Part shown: piece after piece, positions 53,251 through 62,298 of the stretch | Layout of the letters: every line of letters begins with the position of its first letter | Position numbering within the stretch: the stretch's first letter is position 1 | Assembly (NCBI GenBank): GCA_964420925.1 | Contig: CAYQVB010000022.1 | Coordinates: 106,056-170,055 of the forward strand | DNA: 64,000 nt | From: JAJEAD01 sp964420925 | Lineage (GTDB): Bacteria; Pseudomonadota; Gammaproteobacteria; HK1 | Direction: 5' to 3' | Notes under the pieces: generated by a model | What the model saw: the letters and a program-made list of their open reading frames with translations, nothing else | Database searches by the model: none | Told to the model about the DNA's origin: nothing | Program-made: the position numbers and the translations under genes

Positions 53251-55644
53251 TCAGTAGTGGTAGCCGTTGATCCGGCGTGATGCCGACGGGGGCGGGGCGC
53301 TGGCGTCCTGGAGATCCGTCCTCGCGTGGACCAGGCGGGCAGTGACGATCACGATGAGCTCGAGTTCGTCGGATCGCACCGAGGTCTTTCCGAAAAGGGT
53401 GCCGAGCAACGGCATGTCCTTGAGTCCGGTCACGCCGGTCTCCACCGTATTCGATGCATTGCGAAAGAGTCCGGCGATCACGATCGACTCGCCGTCGCCG
53501 ACTTCCACCGTGGTCTCCGCGCGACGCACGTTGATCACCGGAATGTCCACCCCGACGATCTGCACCGACTGGTTGAGAGACGGTTCGGACACTTCGGGGC
53601 GCACCGTCAACACGATTCGATTGGCGTCGACCACGGTGGGGACGAAATCGAGCAGGACCCCGTACTTCTTGTACTCGAAGATGATCACCCCATCCTCGAA
53701 GCCGGTCGGCAGCGGGTACTCGCCGCCGGAGAAGAAGGACGCCGCTTCACCGGACACCGCGGTGACGTTCGGCCTGGCCAGTACATTGGCAAGGCCCGCG
53801 GTCGCCAGCGCGTCGATCATGGCGCGGAACTGCCCGAGTGGTCCTTTGCTGCCGAAGAACAGAGATGACGCGATATCTCGCCCGGCAATCGTAGTAGGTG
53901 GGAACGCGTCCAGGCCGAATCCCTCGCCTGCGCTCGAGGGCATGACGCGCCCGATGCGAAAGCCGAAGCGTTCCGCGTTTTTCACGCCGAAGGACTCCCA
54001 ATTGATACCGAGATCTTCGGTGACCGAGCGGTTGACCTCCGCGATCTGCACTTCGAGGTTCACCTGCTGAGGGGTGGTGATGCGCAGGTCGTTCTGGATC
54101 GGCGTTTCTTCGGGAAGAGTAGTGGCCGCCAGGCGGAGCGCTCGGTCGGCCGCCTCCGCGGACGCGACCTCACCGCTCAATGCCACCCCTCTCGCGAGTT
54201 GCCGCGCCTGCAGGCCTTCGAGGCCCGGCTCGCCGGCCAGAACAGTGCGCAGCGGCTCCAGGTCCACGACCACCAGCACCATCTGTTCGTCCACCCAGTC
54301 GTCGCTCAGCACCGAGACCGAGGTTCGTCCCACTCCTCGGCCGAGGATGTGCAGCATGTTCGGCGAAGAGAGTTGCACGTCGGCAATCTCCGGGGCGGCC
54401 ACCACCACCGAGGTTGCTCGATGCGCGAGGCGAAGCCGCCTGCTCTGCCCGATGCCGAGCGTCAGGGTGGTCGGAGAGCTGTGGTCGAGCGTCGCTTCCT
54501 TCATCGCTCCCGATTCGGGATTCGATTGCGGCTCCGTATCGGCGGCGGCCTCCACCGACACGAGCGCCGCCCCCTTCGGGTCGTCCACCTTTGCGATGCT
54601 CGAGCCGGGGGAGGATTCGGATCCGGTCCCGTGGCAGCTCGCCACCTGCAACGGAGCGCGTGGACCGGGCCACTCGGCGAGGCGCAGCACGAATTCCGAT
54701 ACGGGAAGGGGCGCATCCTCTCCCGAAGACCCGACGCCGTCTCCGGCGCGCGCCGCCGGCGGGCCGAAAGCGGACAGGCGAAGCGCCAGGTCCGGCGCGA
54801 AATCGCGAGCCGAAGCCACCATTGCGCCGCCTGGAGTTTCGAGGTCGGACCGCCCGATGTCCCGCTCGAAGCAGAAAGGGTCCAACGCGACGCCGAGTCG
54901 CGACTCCCTGCCGTCCGAAGCGCCGCGCCGGCGGTGCTCATGACGTGCTTCCTCGATGAGGTCGAGGAGGACGCGGCCATCATCGTCCGCCCAGAACGAG
55001 AAGGGGCGGTCCGCATGGGCGCGGGCGGCGTCTTCGACGCGCTTCGCTCTGACGAGCGTGCGCACGAGGTTCGCGGTGATTCGGGGATCTCCGGGCAAGA
55101 GACGCAACGCCTCGGCGTACTCCGACTCCGCCTCGCGGTAGTCGCTCTCGATGGCGGCGACGACGGCGAGGCCGTTGGCGACCCAGGGTTCGGATGGAGT
55201 GTCCCGCGCATCCTTGCGCGCGCGCTCGAAATGCTCTCGGGCCGCTCTCACCCGATCCCGGGCGAGCGCCGCGCGACCTGCCCCGAGCCACGCCTCCGCT
55301 CTGGTCGGCGACGCCTTGCGCGCGCGCGCCGCCGCTTCCTGGAACTGCTTTTCCGCCGCGGGGAGGTCCCCGCTGTGGAAGGCGATGTAAGCGAGTCCGA
55401 GCATCGGCTCGGGGGCGTCTTCGAATCGCTCGGCAAGGGAGAGGTAGAGCCTTCTCGCAACCTCGGGCTGTCCTGCCGCCAACGCCGCAGCCGCAACGGA
55501 GAGGCTGCTCTCCAGCATCTCACCGGATGCCGGTACGTCGTTTCTCGCCGGAGCGCCGGAGCAGGCGGCGAGGAAGGTGAGAGCGGCCACCGCTGCGACC
55601 CCGAGCAGGCGCCGGACGGACGACAAACGCAACGTCGGAATCAC
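53251..55644 (-). CDS. TPR lipoprotein-secretin fusion (TadD-like + CpaC/RcpA)
   Basis: A 797-residue protein. Residues 1-27 form a lipoprotein signal (lipobox FLAAC), residues about 35-210 are TPR repeats (AAAALAAGQPEVARRLYLSL, AWLGAGRAALARDRVRAAREHFERA, EAESEYAEALRLLPGDP), and from about 400 the protein is a Tad secretin: pilus N domain (QSRRLRLAHRATSVVVAAPEIADV), then LARPNVTAVSGEAASFFSGGEYPLP and the RRAETTVEVGDGESIVIAGLF end. CpaC is normally about 450-500 residues and TadD a separate TPR lipoprotein. GTG 55644 has GGGGAG upstream; an ATG 23 codons earlier is possible. Confidence 0.85.
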   Translation of the reverse strand: MIPTLRLSSVRRLLGVAAVAALTFLAACSGAPARNDVPASGEMLESSLSVAAAALAAGQPEVARRLYLSLAERFEDAPEPMLGLAYIAFHSGDLPAAEKQFQEAAARARKASPTRAEAWLGAGRAALARDRVRAAREHFERARKDARDTPSEPWVANGLAVVAAIESDYREAESEYAEALRLLPGDPRITANLVRTLVRAKRVEDAARAHADRPFSFWADDDGRVLLDLIEEARHEHRRRGASDGRESRLGVALDPFCFERDIGRSDLETPGGAMVASARDFAPDLALRLSAFGPPAARAGDGVGSSGEDAPLPVSEFVLRLAEWPGPRAPLQVASCHGTGSESSPGSSIAKVDDPKGAALVSVEAAADTEPQSNPESGAMKEATLDHSSPTTLTLGIGQSRRLRLAHRATSVVVAAPEIADVQLSSPNMLHILGRGVGRTSVSVLSDDWVDEQMVLVVVDLEPLRTVLAGEPGLEGLQARQLARGVALSGEVASAEAADRALRLAATTLPEETPIQNDLRITTPQQVNLEVQIAEVNRSVTEDLGINWESFGVKNAERFGFRIGRVMPSSAGEGFGLDAFPPTTIAGRDIASSLFFGSKGPLGQFRAMIDALATAGLANVLARPNVTAVSGEAASFFSGGEYPLPTGFEDGVIIFEYKKYGVLLDFVPTVVDANRIVLTVRPEVSEPSLNQSVQIVGVDIPVINVRRAETTVEVGDGESIVIAGLFRNASNTVETGVTGLKDMPLLGTLFGKTSVRSDELELIVIVTARLVHARTDLQDASAPPPSASRRINGYHY

Positions 55645-55932
55645 GGGCTCCCCGGTCGATGGCGGATCCACGAAGTCGGCGCCAGGGCCTGCATGCGAGA
55701 AACAACTTAACACTATACGCTAGATGATGGCTTTAGTATATTGAAATATCGGATGATTAAATTGTTGATGATCGCTCGCTGCGGACACTCTTGCGGCGCT
55801 GGACACGGCCTCGGTCGAAAGCGGATGTCTCGCTTTGCGCCCCTGTTTCGTCGCGCGCCCTACATGGCGAGCGGGTTGCCGGTGGCCATGTACACTCGAT
55901 GTGCCGAGTGACGGCGACCCGGACGCTGCAGG

Positions 55933-56394
55933 GTGGAAGACTACATCCTGTGGATGGGCTGCGGCCTCTTCGGCGTCAGCATCGTTTCGGATCTGCGCTC
56001 CCGTCGGATCCCCAACGCGATACCGCTCGCGTTGCTCGGACTCTTTGCCGGATACGCCTTCATGGGCGCGGCCGGTCCGGCGGAGTTCCTGTGGAAGAAT
56101 CTCGTGATCGGTGCCTTGCTGCTGGGGGTCGGATTCGTCTTCTACCTCGGCGGGCGTTTCGGGGCGGGCGACGCCAAGTTGATCGCAGTCGCCGGCCTGT
56201 GGGCAGGTCCTGATGATGTGGATATCTTTCTCTTCGGCCTCGGTGCGTGCGCTTTTGCTCTCAGCCTCTTTGCGCTGCTGCCCTTCGAGAAAACCCGGCG
56301 CGTGCGCGCAGATCTCCCCTTCGCGGTGGCAATTGCTCCACCTGCGATGGCCGTTATGATCGCGCGCGCCTTTCCGTACGAAGTTTTGTCCTGA
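55933..56394 (+). CDS. Prepilin peptidase, CpaA/TadV type
   Basis: A 153-residue A24 aspartic peptidase with four or five membrane segments. The two catalytic Asp residues are in VSDLRSRRIPN (Asp20) and GAGDAKLIA (Asp75). CpaA trims Flp prepilins at the inner membrane. The N-methylation domain of PilD is absent, as in other CpaA proteins. GTG start; divergent from the secretin gene across an AT-rich promoter region of about 290 bases. Confidence 0.88.
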   Translation: MEDYILWMGCGLFGVSIVSDLRSRRIPNAIPLALLGLFAGYAFMGAAGPAEFLWKNLVIGALLLGVGFVFYLGGRFGAGDAKLIAVAGLWAGPDDVDIFLFGLGACAFALSLFALLPFEKTRRVRADLPFAVAIAPPAMAVMIARAFPYEVLS

Positions 56395-56406
56395 GACTGA
56401 CCGCCC

Positions 56407-57372
56407 GTGCAACGATATCGCGTAGTCATCATGCTGGTGCTCTTCGGCGTGGTCCCGGTGGTCGCCGCCTTCTTTGTTGCCCTCTCGTTCCTCGGGCAGC
56501 AGGAGGTCGAGCCGCCGGCTTCGGTGGAGCCGGTCGTCGAAGAGGAGCCGCCTCCCCCCGAGACGCGCACCGTGCTCGCGGCGACCCGGGATTTGTCGGT
56601 CGGCACCCTGGTCGGGAGAGGCGATCTGAGTGAACTCGAACTCGAAGTGTCGACGATCGAATCCGAGTACATACTGGTGGACAACGACTCCAACGCCGGG
56701 ACCTACCGCGGATACGCGGTGCGCAAGGCGGTCTCGAGCGGGACGCCGCTTGCCCGATCCGATCTGGTCGGGCCGGGGCAGAAGGGATTTCTCGCGGCGG
56801 TACTCCGCCCTGGCAGCAGGGCGGTGACGGTTCGGGTAGGGCCGGCGACGAGTCAGGCCGGGCTCATAGATCCCGGCGATCGTGTAGACGTGATTCTTTC
56901 CGCGGAACTCGCGGTCAACGAGCAGGAACGCAGAGTGTTCGCACGAACCATCGTCGAGGACGTTCGGGTCGTCGCGGTGGATCATCGTCTGAACGGCGAA
57001 GAGCCCGAACACCCGGAGGTGATTACCGCGACCCTCGAAGTATCCTCGGCCGACGGTGATCGTCTCGTGCTCGCGGAGCACGAAGGCAGACTCTCGCTCG
57101 CGGTACGCGCGCTTGCCTCCTCGGCCGGGCGGCCCGTCAACGAAGCCGTGGCGTTGCGAGAAGTTCTGCTCGCCACGGAACCCGTTGCGTTCGATGCGAA
57201 TGCGATCGAAGAGCTGGAGGATCGCCTGATGGCGGAGATTGCAGGATCGGAGGAGCGTGTGAGGAAATCGATGGAAGCCACGGAGCCGGTGCTCGACACT
57301 GTGCGGATCATTCGGGGCGGGAAGGAGGTCGAGGAAGTCGTGTTCGAGCGCGCGGAGTCCGCCTCGAATTGA
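56407..57372 (+). CDS. Flp pilus assembly protein CpaB/RcpC
   Basis: A 321-residue protein with an N-terminal membrane anchor (VIMLVLFGVVPVVAAFFVAL) and a SAF domain near 55-130 (TVLAATRDLSVGTLVGRGDL), then the CpaB core (GSRAVTVRVGPATSQAGLIDPGDRVDVIL). It works with the secretin in the outer part of the Tad machine. Starts 12 bases after cpaA, so they are one operon. Confidence 0.88.
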   Translation: MQRYRVVIMLVLFGVVPVVAAFFVALSFLGQQEVEPPASVEPVVEEEPPPPETRTVLAATRDLSVGTLVGRGDLSELELEVSTIESEYILVDNDSNAGTYRGYAVRKAVSSGTPLARSDLVGPGQKGFLAAVLRPGSRAVTVRVGPATSQAGLIDPGDRVDVILSAELAVNEQERRVFARTIVEDVRVVAVDHRLNGEEPEHPEVITATLEVSSADGDRLVLAEHEGRLSLAVRALASSAGRPVNEAVALREVLLATEPVAFDANAIEELEDRLMAEIAGSEERVRKSMEATEPVLDTVRIIRGGKEVEEVVFERAESASN

Positions 57373-57582
57373 ACGCAAGGCCTGATGCATCTCCTCGATC
57401 CGCGTAGCGTGGCGATTGTGCGAGAGCCTCACTTCCGCGAAGCTTGCACACTGGATACACGAAGGATATGAGATCGAACCCCTTCGCTCAGAGCTGCAGA
57501 TACAAGGTCGCAACCCCTTGGGCTTGGAGTTGCAGACCAGAAGAAAGACATACCCGTCACGACAAGACTCGAGGTATCGACC

Positions 57583-59319
57583 ATGAATTCCGGCGAACTA
57601 TTCACCCGAACGGTGACCGTGCTTCCCATCGCGGTGAGGCAGCGGTTGGACGGGGACGAAGCGCTCGATTGGCCATCGCTGGAGGACGCCGAAACCGGCG
57701 TCGAGCTCGATGAGGCAGCCCGAACCCATCGCCGCCTGCCTTCATCGGTGGAGACGCTCGCACGGCGCCTGATTCAAGACCTGGGGATTGCGCCGGCCGA
57801 CCTCGCCGCGGCGTCCGAACGCCGCGGTGCCGCGAGTTCCTGGGTTGCGTGGGTCACGCTGCAGGCCGAGGCGGGCAGCTATCACCTCCGCAACGAGCGC
57901 AGCGGTCGAGTCCACACCGGGGTTCGTCCCGAGGCGCTCGTCGGATACGTCACGCTCGGCCTCGAACTCGCCGCTGCGATACACGAAGCGACCGAGCGGT
58001 GGATGGAAGCGGGGGAGCGTTTCGAAGCGGCGGCAGAGGGAGAGCGAGGCCCTCTGGCGCAATGTGCGGTCAGGATGCGCGCATATCTGATTGCGGAGCT
58101 TGGCGCGATGCCGGCGCAGTGCAGTGCGGCACGCGCGGCTCGAATCCTCGAGCAGACATGGAATAGCCAGAGCGTCGCGGTCCGCGCTGCGCTCGCCGGG
58201 GTGCGGCTCAGCACCGCCCGCGGTGCGCGGGCGCCGCGTAAGAACCACTACGCGCCGATGACCGGTCACCGCCTCAACGCTTGTGACTCCGGCGAAATCC
58301 GCTGGCTCCGGGCCTTGGCCGAGCGGGCCGCGGTGGGCCACGCGGAAGAAGCGCCGGCACGCGGAACGGGAACGGTTGCGTTGAGGGCCGTCGAAGATGC
58401 CAAGGGTGAGCGCACGATACCGGACCGCGTCGCTTCGAGTGCGCGTGAAGGAACGGCGAATGCCCTGCTGCTCGGCACCCATCCCGAGGAACTGGTGCCC
58501 GATACGGAAGCGGCCGAACTCGAGCGCGTCGCCAACCACCTGCCCGGTGCGGTTCAGCGTCGCATGGGTGAAGCCTACGGCGCGGATGTCGCCCAGGCGC
58601 TCGCCCGCTTCCAGAATCCGCGGGAAATCGATGTCGTGCGTGGAGAGATTGCCGGGGTGGCATCGGGGCAGAGCGTCCCGCAATGGTTGGAAGAGCTTGC
58701 GTCCGCTCTGCTCGAGGACACCGGCGCCCAGACTCGGGCCGGCAAGCGAACCGGAAGCATGCGTCTCGGTCCGAGTCAGGAGCCGGGAGGCAGGCACCGA
58801 GGCACCGAAGTCGAAACCGGAGCCACCGGAAGCATTACCCCGGTCGGGCTGGTCGAACAGGTGCGCGCGAGTCTCGTCTTTGCGCACGACGCCTGGGCGG
58901 GCCTGATGGCGTTGCGCAGCGCGGGGAAGGAAGGTGATTGGACCCTGAACGAGGCGGAGTCGGGGACGAGCGAGCTTTCCACGGGCGAGCACGAGACGCT
59001 CGAAGCGGCGCGCGAGATTGGGCAGACGCTCGAACGCGTCCAGCGTGCCTTCGGAGACGCGCACGGGGAACGGGCCGCAAACGCCCTGGAGCAGGCCGCG
59101 ATGGCGGCGGAGACTCTACGCTCGGTCGGACCGACTGTCCGCATCGCGGCGGGGTGGCCGGGCGGAGCGGAGGCGCCGGAGGCGAGGAATCCGGAAGATA
59201 TCGCGCGAATCGCTTCGGTGGCGGAAGCGCTTCACGGAGATATTCGTTCCATTGCCAATCGACTCATCGCGGGTTGGATTGCGGAGGTTCAGGCATACGG
59301 CGAGAGTCGGAGGGCCTGA
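57583..59319 (+). CDS. Unknown 578-aa helical protein in the Tad locus
   Basis: No family recognised. The protein is Ala/Glu/Arg-rich and mostly helical, with no signal peptide or membrane segment. A folded N-terminal part (FTRTVTVLPIAVRQRL..., SWVAWVTLQAEAGSYHLRNERSGRVHTG) is followed by long helices and a variable middle. Codon use is consistent with a real gene (GC-rich third positions), while the opposite-strand frame is not. It follows cpaB by 210 bases. Two 35-base direct repeats lie just upstream (57477-57546). It could be a Tad accessory, but nothing proves this. Confidence 0.6.
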   Translation: MNSGELFTRTVTVLPIAVRQRLDGDEALDWPSLEDAETGVELDEAARTHRRLPSSVETLARRLIQDLGIAPADLAAASERRGAASSWVAWVTLQAEAGSYHLRNERSGRVHTGVRPEALVGYVTLGLELAAAIHEATERWMEAGERFEAAAEGERGPLAQCAVRMRAYLIAELGAMPAQCSAARAARILEQTWNSQSVAVRAALAGVRLSTARGARAPRKNHYAPMTGHRLNACDSGEIRWLRALAERAAVGHAEEAPARGTGTVALRAVEDAKGERTIPDRVASSAREGTANALLLGTHPEELVPDTEAAELERVANHLPGAVQRRMGEAYGADVAQALARFQNPREIDVVRGEIAGVASGQSVPQWLEELASALLEDTGAQTRAGKRTGSMRLGPSQEPGGRHRGTEVETGATGSITPVGLVEQVRASLVFAHDAWAGLMALRSAGKEGDWTLNEAESGTSELSTGEHETLEAAREIGQTLERVQRAFGDAHGERAANALEQAAMAAETLRSVGPTVRIAAGWPGGAEAPEARNPEDIARIASVAEALHGDIRSIANRLIAGWIAEVQAYGESRRA

Positions 59320-59467
59320 CCGGCCCACGTCTGCCCGCCACTCCTCCGGTGCCGGATTTGGAACCGTTTGTACCAGAACACTGCGGGGACTGCGGGGAAG
59401 GGGAGATCGCGCAGGAACCGGGTGTAACGCCGGGCATCGCAAAGGCGGCAGAAGAGGGAGGAGAGGA

Positions 59468-60538
59468 ATGAGTCGCAAGATGGGGAGATTCCTCGCAGTT
59501 GCGGCTTTCGCCTTCATTCTCGCCTCGGGCATGGCGGCCGCCGACGAAGAGCTCGAACGCACGTTGTCGCTCGCAGCGGAAGAACGCCACGCGGAAGCCG
59601 GCGAGCTTCTCGGCTCCTTCCTCGAACGCAACCCCGATCATCCGCAAGGTCGCCTGCTGCTTGGCATTCTCAATGCGCGTACGGGAAGGGTGAGCGACGC
59701 CATCGACATCTTCAGGGCGCTCCTCGAGGACCGTCCGGACATGTACGAGCCATACAACAACCTGGCCGTCCTGTACGCGGTGCAAGGCCGGCTCGACGAG
59801 GCACGCGAGACCCTGCTCGCCGCGTTGGAGCATCATCCAGCCGCCGTCGTGTACGAGAATCTTGGCGATGTCTACACCGATCTCGCCCGCCGTGCCTACC
59901 TGCGAGCCCGTTCGATGAAAAGGGCGGATGGCGAAGCCGTTCCGGGGGAGGCAAAGGGCATGCCTGAAGCCGATGTGGGAACGAGCGGCGAGGGAAAGGA
60001 CGGCGTTCTCGTGTTGCGTGAATCCGAGGGCGCATCGGTCGAGGGAACGCGGGATCCGGCGCCGCGCTCGGGAGTTTGCGCACGTGCGGGGGGATTCGAG
60101 GACCTCGATGCGGTCGCCGGCGCGGTGCATTGGCTGCGGGCGCGCGGCGCGGAGATCGTCGCCGTGCGACTGGAGGAGGACCGGAGCATCAAGAGCTACC
60201 GGGTCTTCCTGCCTCCCTTTCAGAGCCACGAGAAGGCCACCGAGACGGTGCGCGAGATCCAGGAACGAGGGGTGCGCGACGTCGCGGTGATCGGGGAGGG
60301 CGCCCTGAAGAACGGAGTCTCGTTCGGGGTGTACCGGGACGAGGAGAACATGCGCCGGCGGGTTGCCGACCTCGAGGCGCTCGGCTATTCGGCGCGGTCC
60401 ACGCCCGACCTGGAGGTCGTCGACGCCTACGTCGTCGAGGTGCATGCTCCGGCCGCGTTCGATGCCGACTGGCCGGACCATTTTCCCGGACAGTCGATTC
60501 GCCGGGTGGACTGCCGAGGGCTCCGCACGTCGCAGTGA
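59468..60538 (+). CDS. Periplasmic TPR protein with C-terminal SPOR-like region
   Basis: A 356-residue secreted protein: signal peptide (cleavage after MAAA near residue 25), TPR repeats at 30-150 (EERHAEAGELLGSFLERNPDHPQ, YEPYNNLAVLYAVQGRLDEAR), a linker, and a C-terminal domain around 245-325 (SIKSYRVFLPPFQSHEKATETVREI, GVSFGVYRDEENMRRRVADLEALGYSA) that resembles SPOR domains, which bind bare glycan strands at division sites. It has a strong ribosome site (GAGGAGAGGA). Probably linked to peptidoglycan or pilus assembly. Confidence 0.78.
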   Translation: MSRKMGRFLAVAAFAFILASGMAAADEELERTLSLAAEERHAEAGELLGSFLERNPDHPQGRLLLGILNARTGRVSDAIDIFRALLEDRPDMYEPYNNLAVLYAVQGRLDEARETLLAALEHHPAAVVYENLGDVYTDLARRAYLRARSMKRADGEAVPGEAKGMPEADVGTSGEGKDGVLVLRESEGASVEGTRDPAPRSGVCARAGGFEDLDAVAGAVHWLRARGAEIVAVRLEEDRSIKSYRVFLPPFQSHEKATETVREIQERGVRDVAVIGEGALKNGVSFGVYRDEENMRRRVADLEALGYSARSTPDLEVVDAYVVEVHAPAAFDADWPDHFPGQSIRRVDCRGLRTSQ

Positions 60539-60561
60539 TGCATCCGGAAGCGACGCGGCGC

Positions 60562-62298
60562 TCAGTCGCTTCGAGGAGCAAGATCCACGCGGACCGTCAC
60601 GATGTCGGTGTCGTGGTACTGCTGATGGCGAACGGAAGATGCGTAGTGCCGCAGCAGACGCAGGGATACTTCGTGTTCAACCGGGTCGTCGGGCTGGTGC
60701 TTGGAAAGTAGCACCATGAGATCTTCCAGATTCTCTTCGCCCGCGGAGGCGATGAACTCGAGCTCCGCCTGCCGATCGTCTCCTCGTGCGATGACCATGA
60801 GCCGGCGATTGCCGTCGCCGTCCCTTCCCGCTTCATGCCGTCCCACGAGGCTCAGGAGCGCCTCCTCGCCCGCCGAGCAGATGCGACCGACAGCGTTCTC
60901 GTTCCACCCCCTCCGGGCCGCGAACTCGCGCAGGAACTCGTCGATCTTCGGCAGGGCATTCGTGTCGAGCACGGTTTCGATGCGGCGGCGGCGGGCACCC
61001 ATGGCTTCGAAAAGCACGGTGAGAAGAATCGCGGTCAGGCCGCCACTCGTCATGCCGTTGCCGAGCAGCGTCCCCCACCATTCGCCGAGACGGTCCGCGA
61101 AGATCGCCTGGCTCTGGAACCCGGCGCCAATCCAGAACGAGACGCCCACGATGAGCGCCTTGCGGTAGTCCACCCCGTCCTGGACCACCATCCGCATCCC
61201 CAGAACGAAGAGCAGCGCCAGCAGCACCGTGATGTAGGCCGCGGCAACCGGGCCCGGGATGGCGAGCAGAGCCGCCGCGATCTTGGGAAGGAAAGCCGCC
61301 GCCACGAACAGGACCCCAATCCATACGCCGACGCTGCGCGCGGCGACTCCGGTGAGCTCCGCGATCGCCACGCTCGTCGAGTAGGTGGTGTTCGGCACCG
61401 TGCCGGCCAGCCCCGAGAGCAGGTTTCCCGTGCCGTCCGCAGCGACTGCTCCCTGCACCACGCGGAAGTCCGTCGCCCTCGGCCGGCGCCAAGCCACTTT
61501 CTGAATCGCCATCGAATCGCCCACCGTCTCGATGGCGCCGACCAGCGTCACGAACACGAAGGCCGGGAGCAGGGCCCAGAAGGTCGGGCCGAACCCGAGA
61601 TCCAGGCCGGGCCAGCCGGATGTGGGAAGGCCGAGCCAGTCTGCCTCGACGATCCGCTGGACGTCATAGAGACCGAAGAACGAGGAGACGACGCAGCCCG
61701 TGACGAGGCCGATGACCGGCACCCACAGGCGCAGCACACCGGAGGCGCGGAGCGTGAGCACCACGATCACGAGCATCGTTACCGCTGCGCTGACCGGCGC
61801 GGCGGCCGCATCCGTCCCGTCCGGGACGTCGACCAGGGTGTCGAAAATGATCGGCATGACGGTTACCGCGATCAGCATGACCACGGTGCCGGCCACGGTG
61901 GGAGTAATGATCCGCCGGAGCCACGACAGCCGGCCGGAGAGCACGAACTGGAACAGCGCCGAGGCCGTGACCAGGGTCGCGAGCATCGCCGGGCCGCCCG
62001 CCGCCAGTGCGGTGACGCTGACCGCGATGAACGCGCCGGAAGTGCCCATGAGCATGGGGTATCCGGCGCCGATGCGCCCGACGCGCACCGCCTGCATCAC
62101 GGTGGTGACGCCACAGACCAGGAGGGCCGCGAAGACCGCCCAGGTGAGGTAGGGCTCGCCCTGCCCGGCGATGCGGATCACGATCACCGGGGTCAACACG
62201 ACCCCGGCGATGCACAGGGCGGCCTGCTGGAAGCCGAGTCCGAAAGCGAGAAGGGGGGGCGGCTGTTCGTGAGGCTCGTAGCGGACCGTTGAAGACAT
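60562..62298 (-). CDS. NCS2 (xanthine/uracil) permease fused to an RsbW-like ATPase domain
   Basis: A 578-residue protein. Residues 1-440 are an NCS2 permease with about 13 membrane segments (GAIETVGDSMAI, NLLSGLAGTVPNTTYSTSVAI, GMTSGGLTAILLTVLFE). After the last segment, residues about 450-578 are soluble: LPKIDEFLREFAARRGW, VGRICSAGEEALLSLVGR, RQAELEFIASAGEENLEDL, like the N-box helix and core of anti-sigma/RsbW-type histidine kinase-like ATPases. So the transporter may signal or be regulated through its own tail. ATG 62298 chosen by AAGGGG upstream and family start. Confidence 0.82.
   Translation of the reverse strand: MSSTVRYEPHEQPPPLLAFGLGFQQAALCIAGVVLTPVIVIRIAGQGEPYLTWAVFAALLVCGVTTVMQAVRVGRIGAGYPMLMGTSGAFIAVSVTALAAGGPAMLATLVTASALFQFVLSGRLSWLRRIITPTVAGTVVMLIAVTVMPIIFDTLVDVPDGTDAAAAPVSAAVTMLVIVVLTLRASGVLRLWVPVIGLVTGCVVSSFFGLYDVQRIVEADWLGLPTSGWPGLDLGFGPTFWALLPAFVFVTLVGAIETVGDSMAIQKVAWRRPRATDFRVVQGAVAADGTGNLLSGLAGTVPNTTYSTSVAIAELTGVAARSVGVWIGVLFVAAAFLPKIAAALLAIPGPVAAAYITVLLALLFVLGMRMVVQDGVDYRKALIVGVSFWIGAGFQSQAIFADRLGEWWGTLLGNGMTSGGLTAILLTVLFEAMGARRRRIETVLDTNALPKIDEFLREFAARRGWNENAVGRICSAGEEALLSLVGRHEAGRDGDGNRRLMVIARGDDRQAELEFIASAGEENLEDLMVLLSKHQPDDPVEHEVSLRLLRHYASSVRHQQYHDTDIVTVRVDLAPRSD

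Noticed and set aside
55714..55932. Possible Flp pilin gene upstream of cpaA
   Set aside because: No short frame with the G/E processing site and hydrophobic helix was found in any frame.
55720..57513. A 597-codon minus-strand frame opposite cpaA-cpaB
   Set aside because: cpaA and cpaB have clear motifs; the antisense has none.
57742..59064. A 440-codon minus-strand frame opposite the unknown 578-aa gene
   Set aside because: Arg/His/Gly-rich composition and poor codon positions; the plus-strand frame is longer, better formed and has a better start context.
60835..62292. A 485-codon plus-strand frame opposite the NCS2 permease
   Set aside because: Asp/His/Arg/Gly-rich antisense of a membrane protein, no family features.
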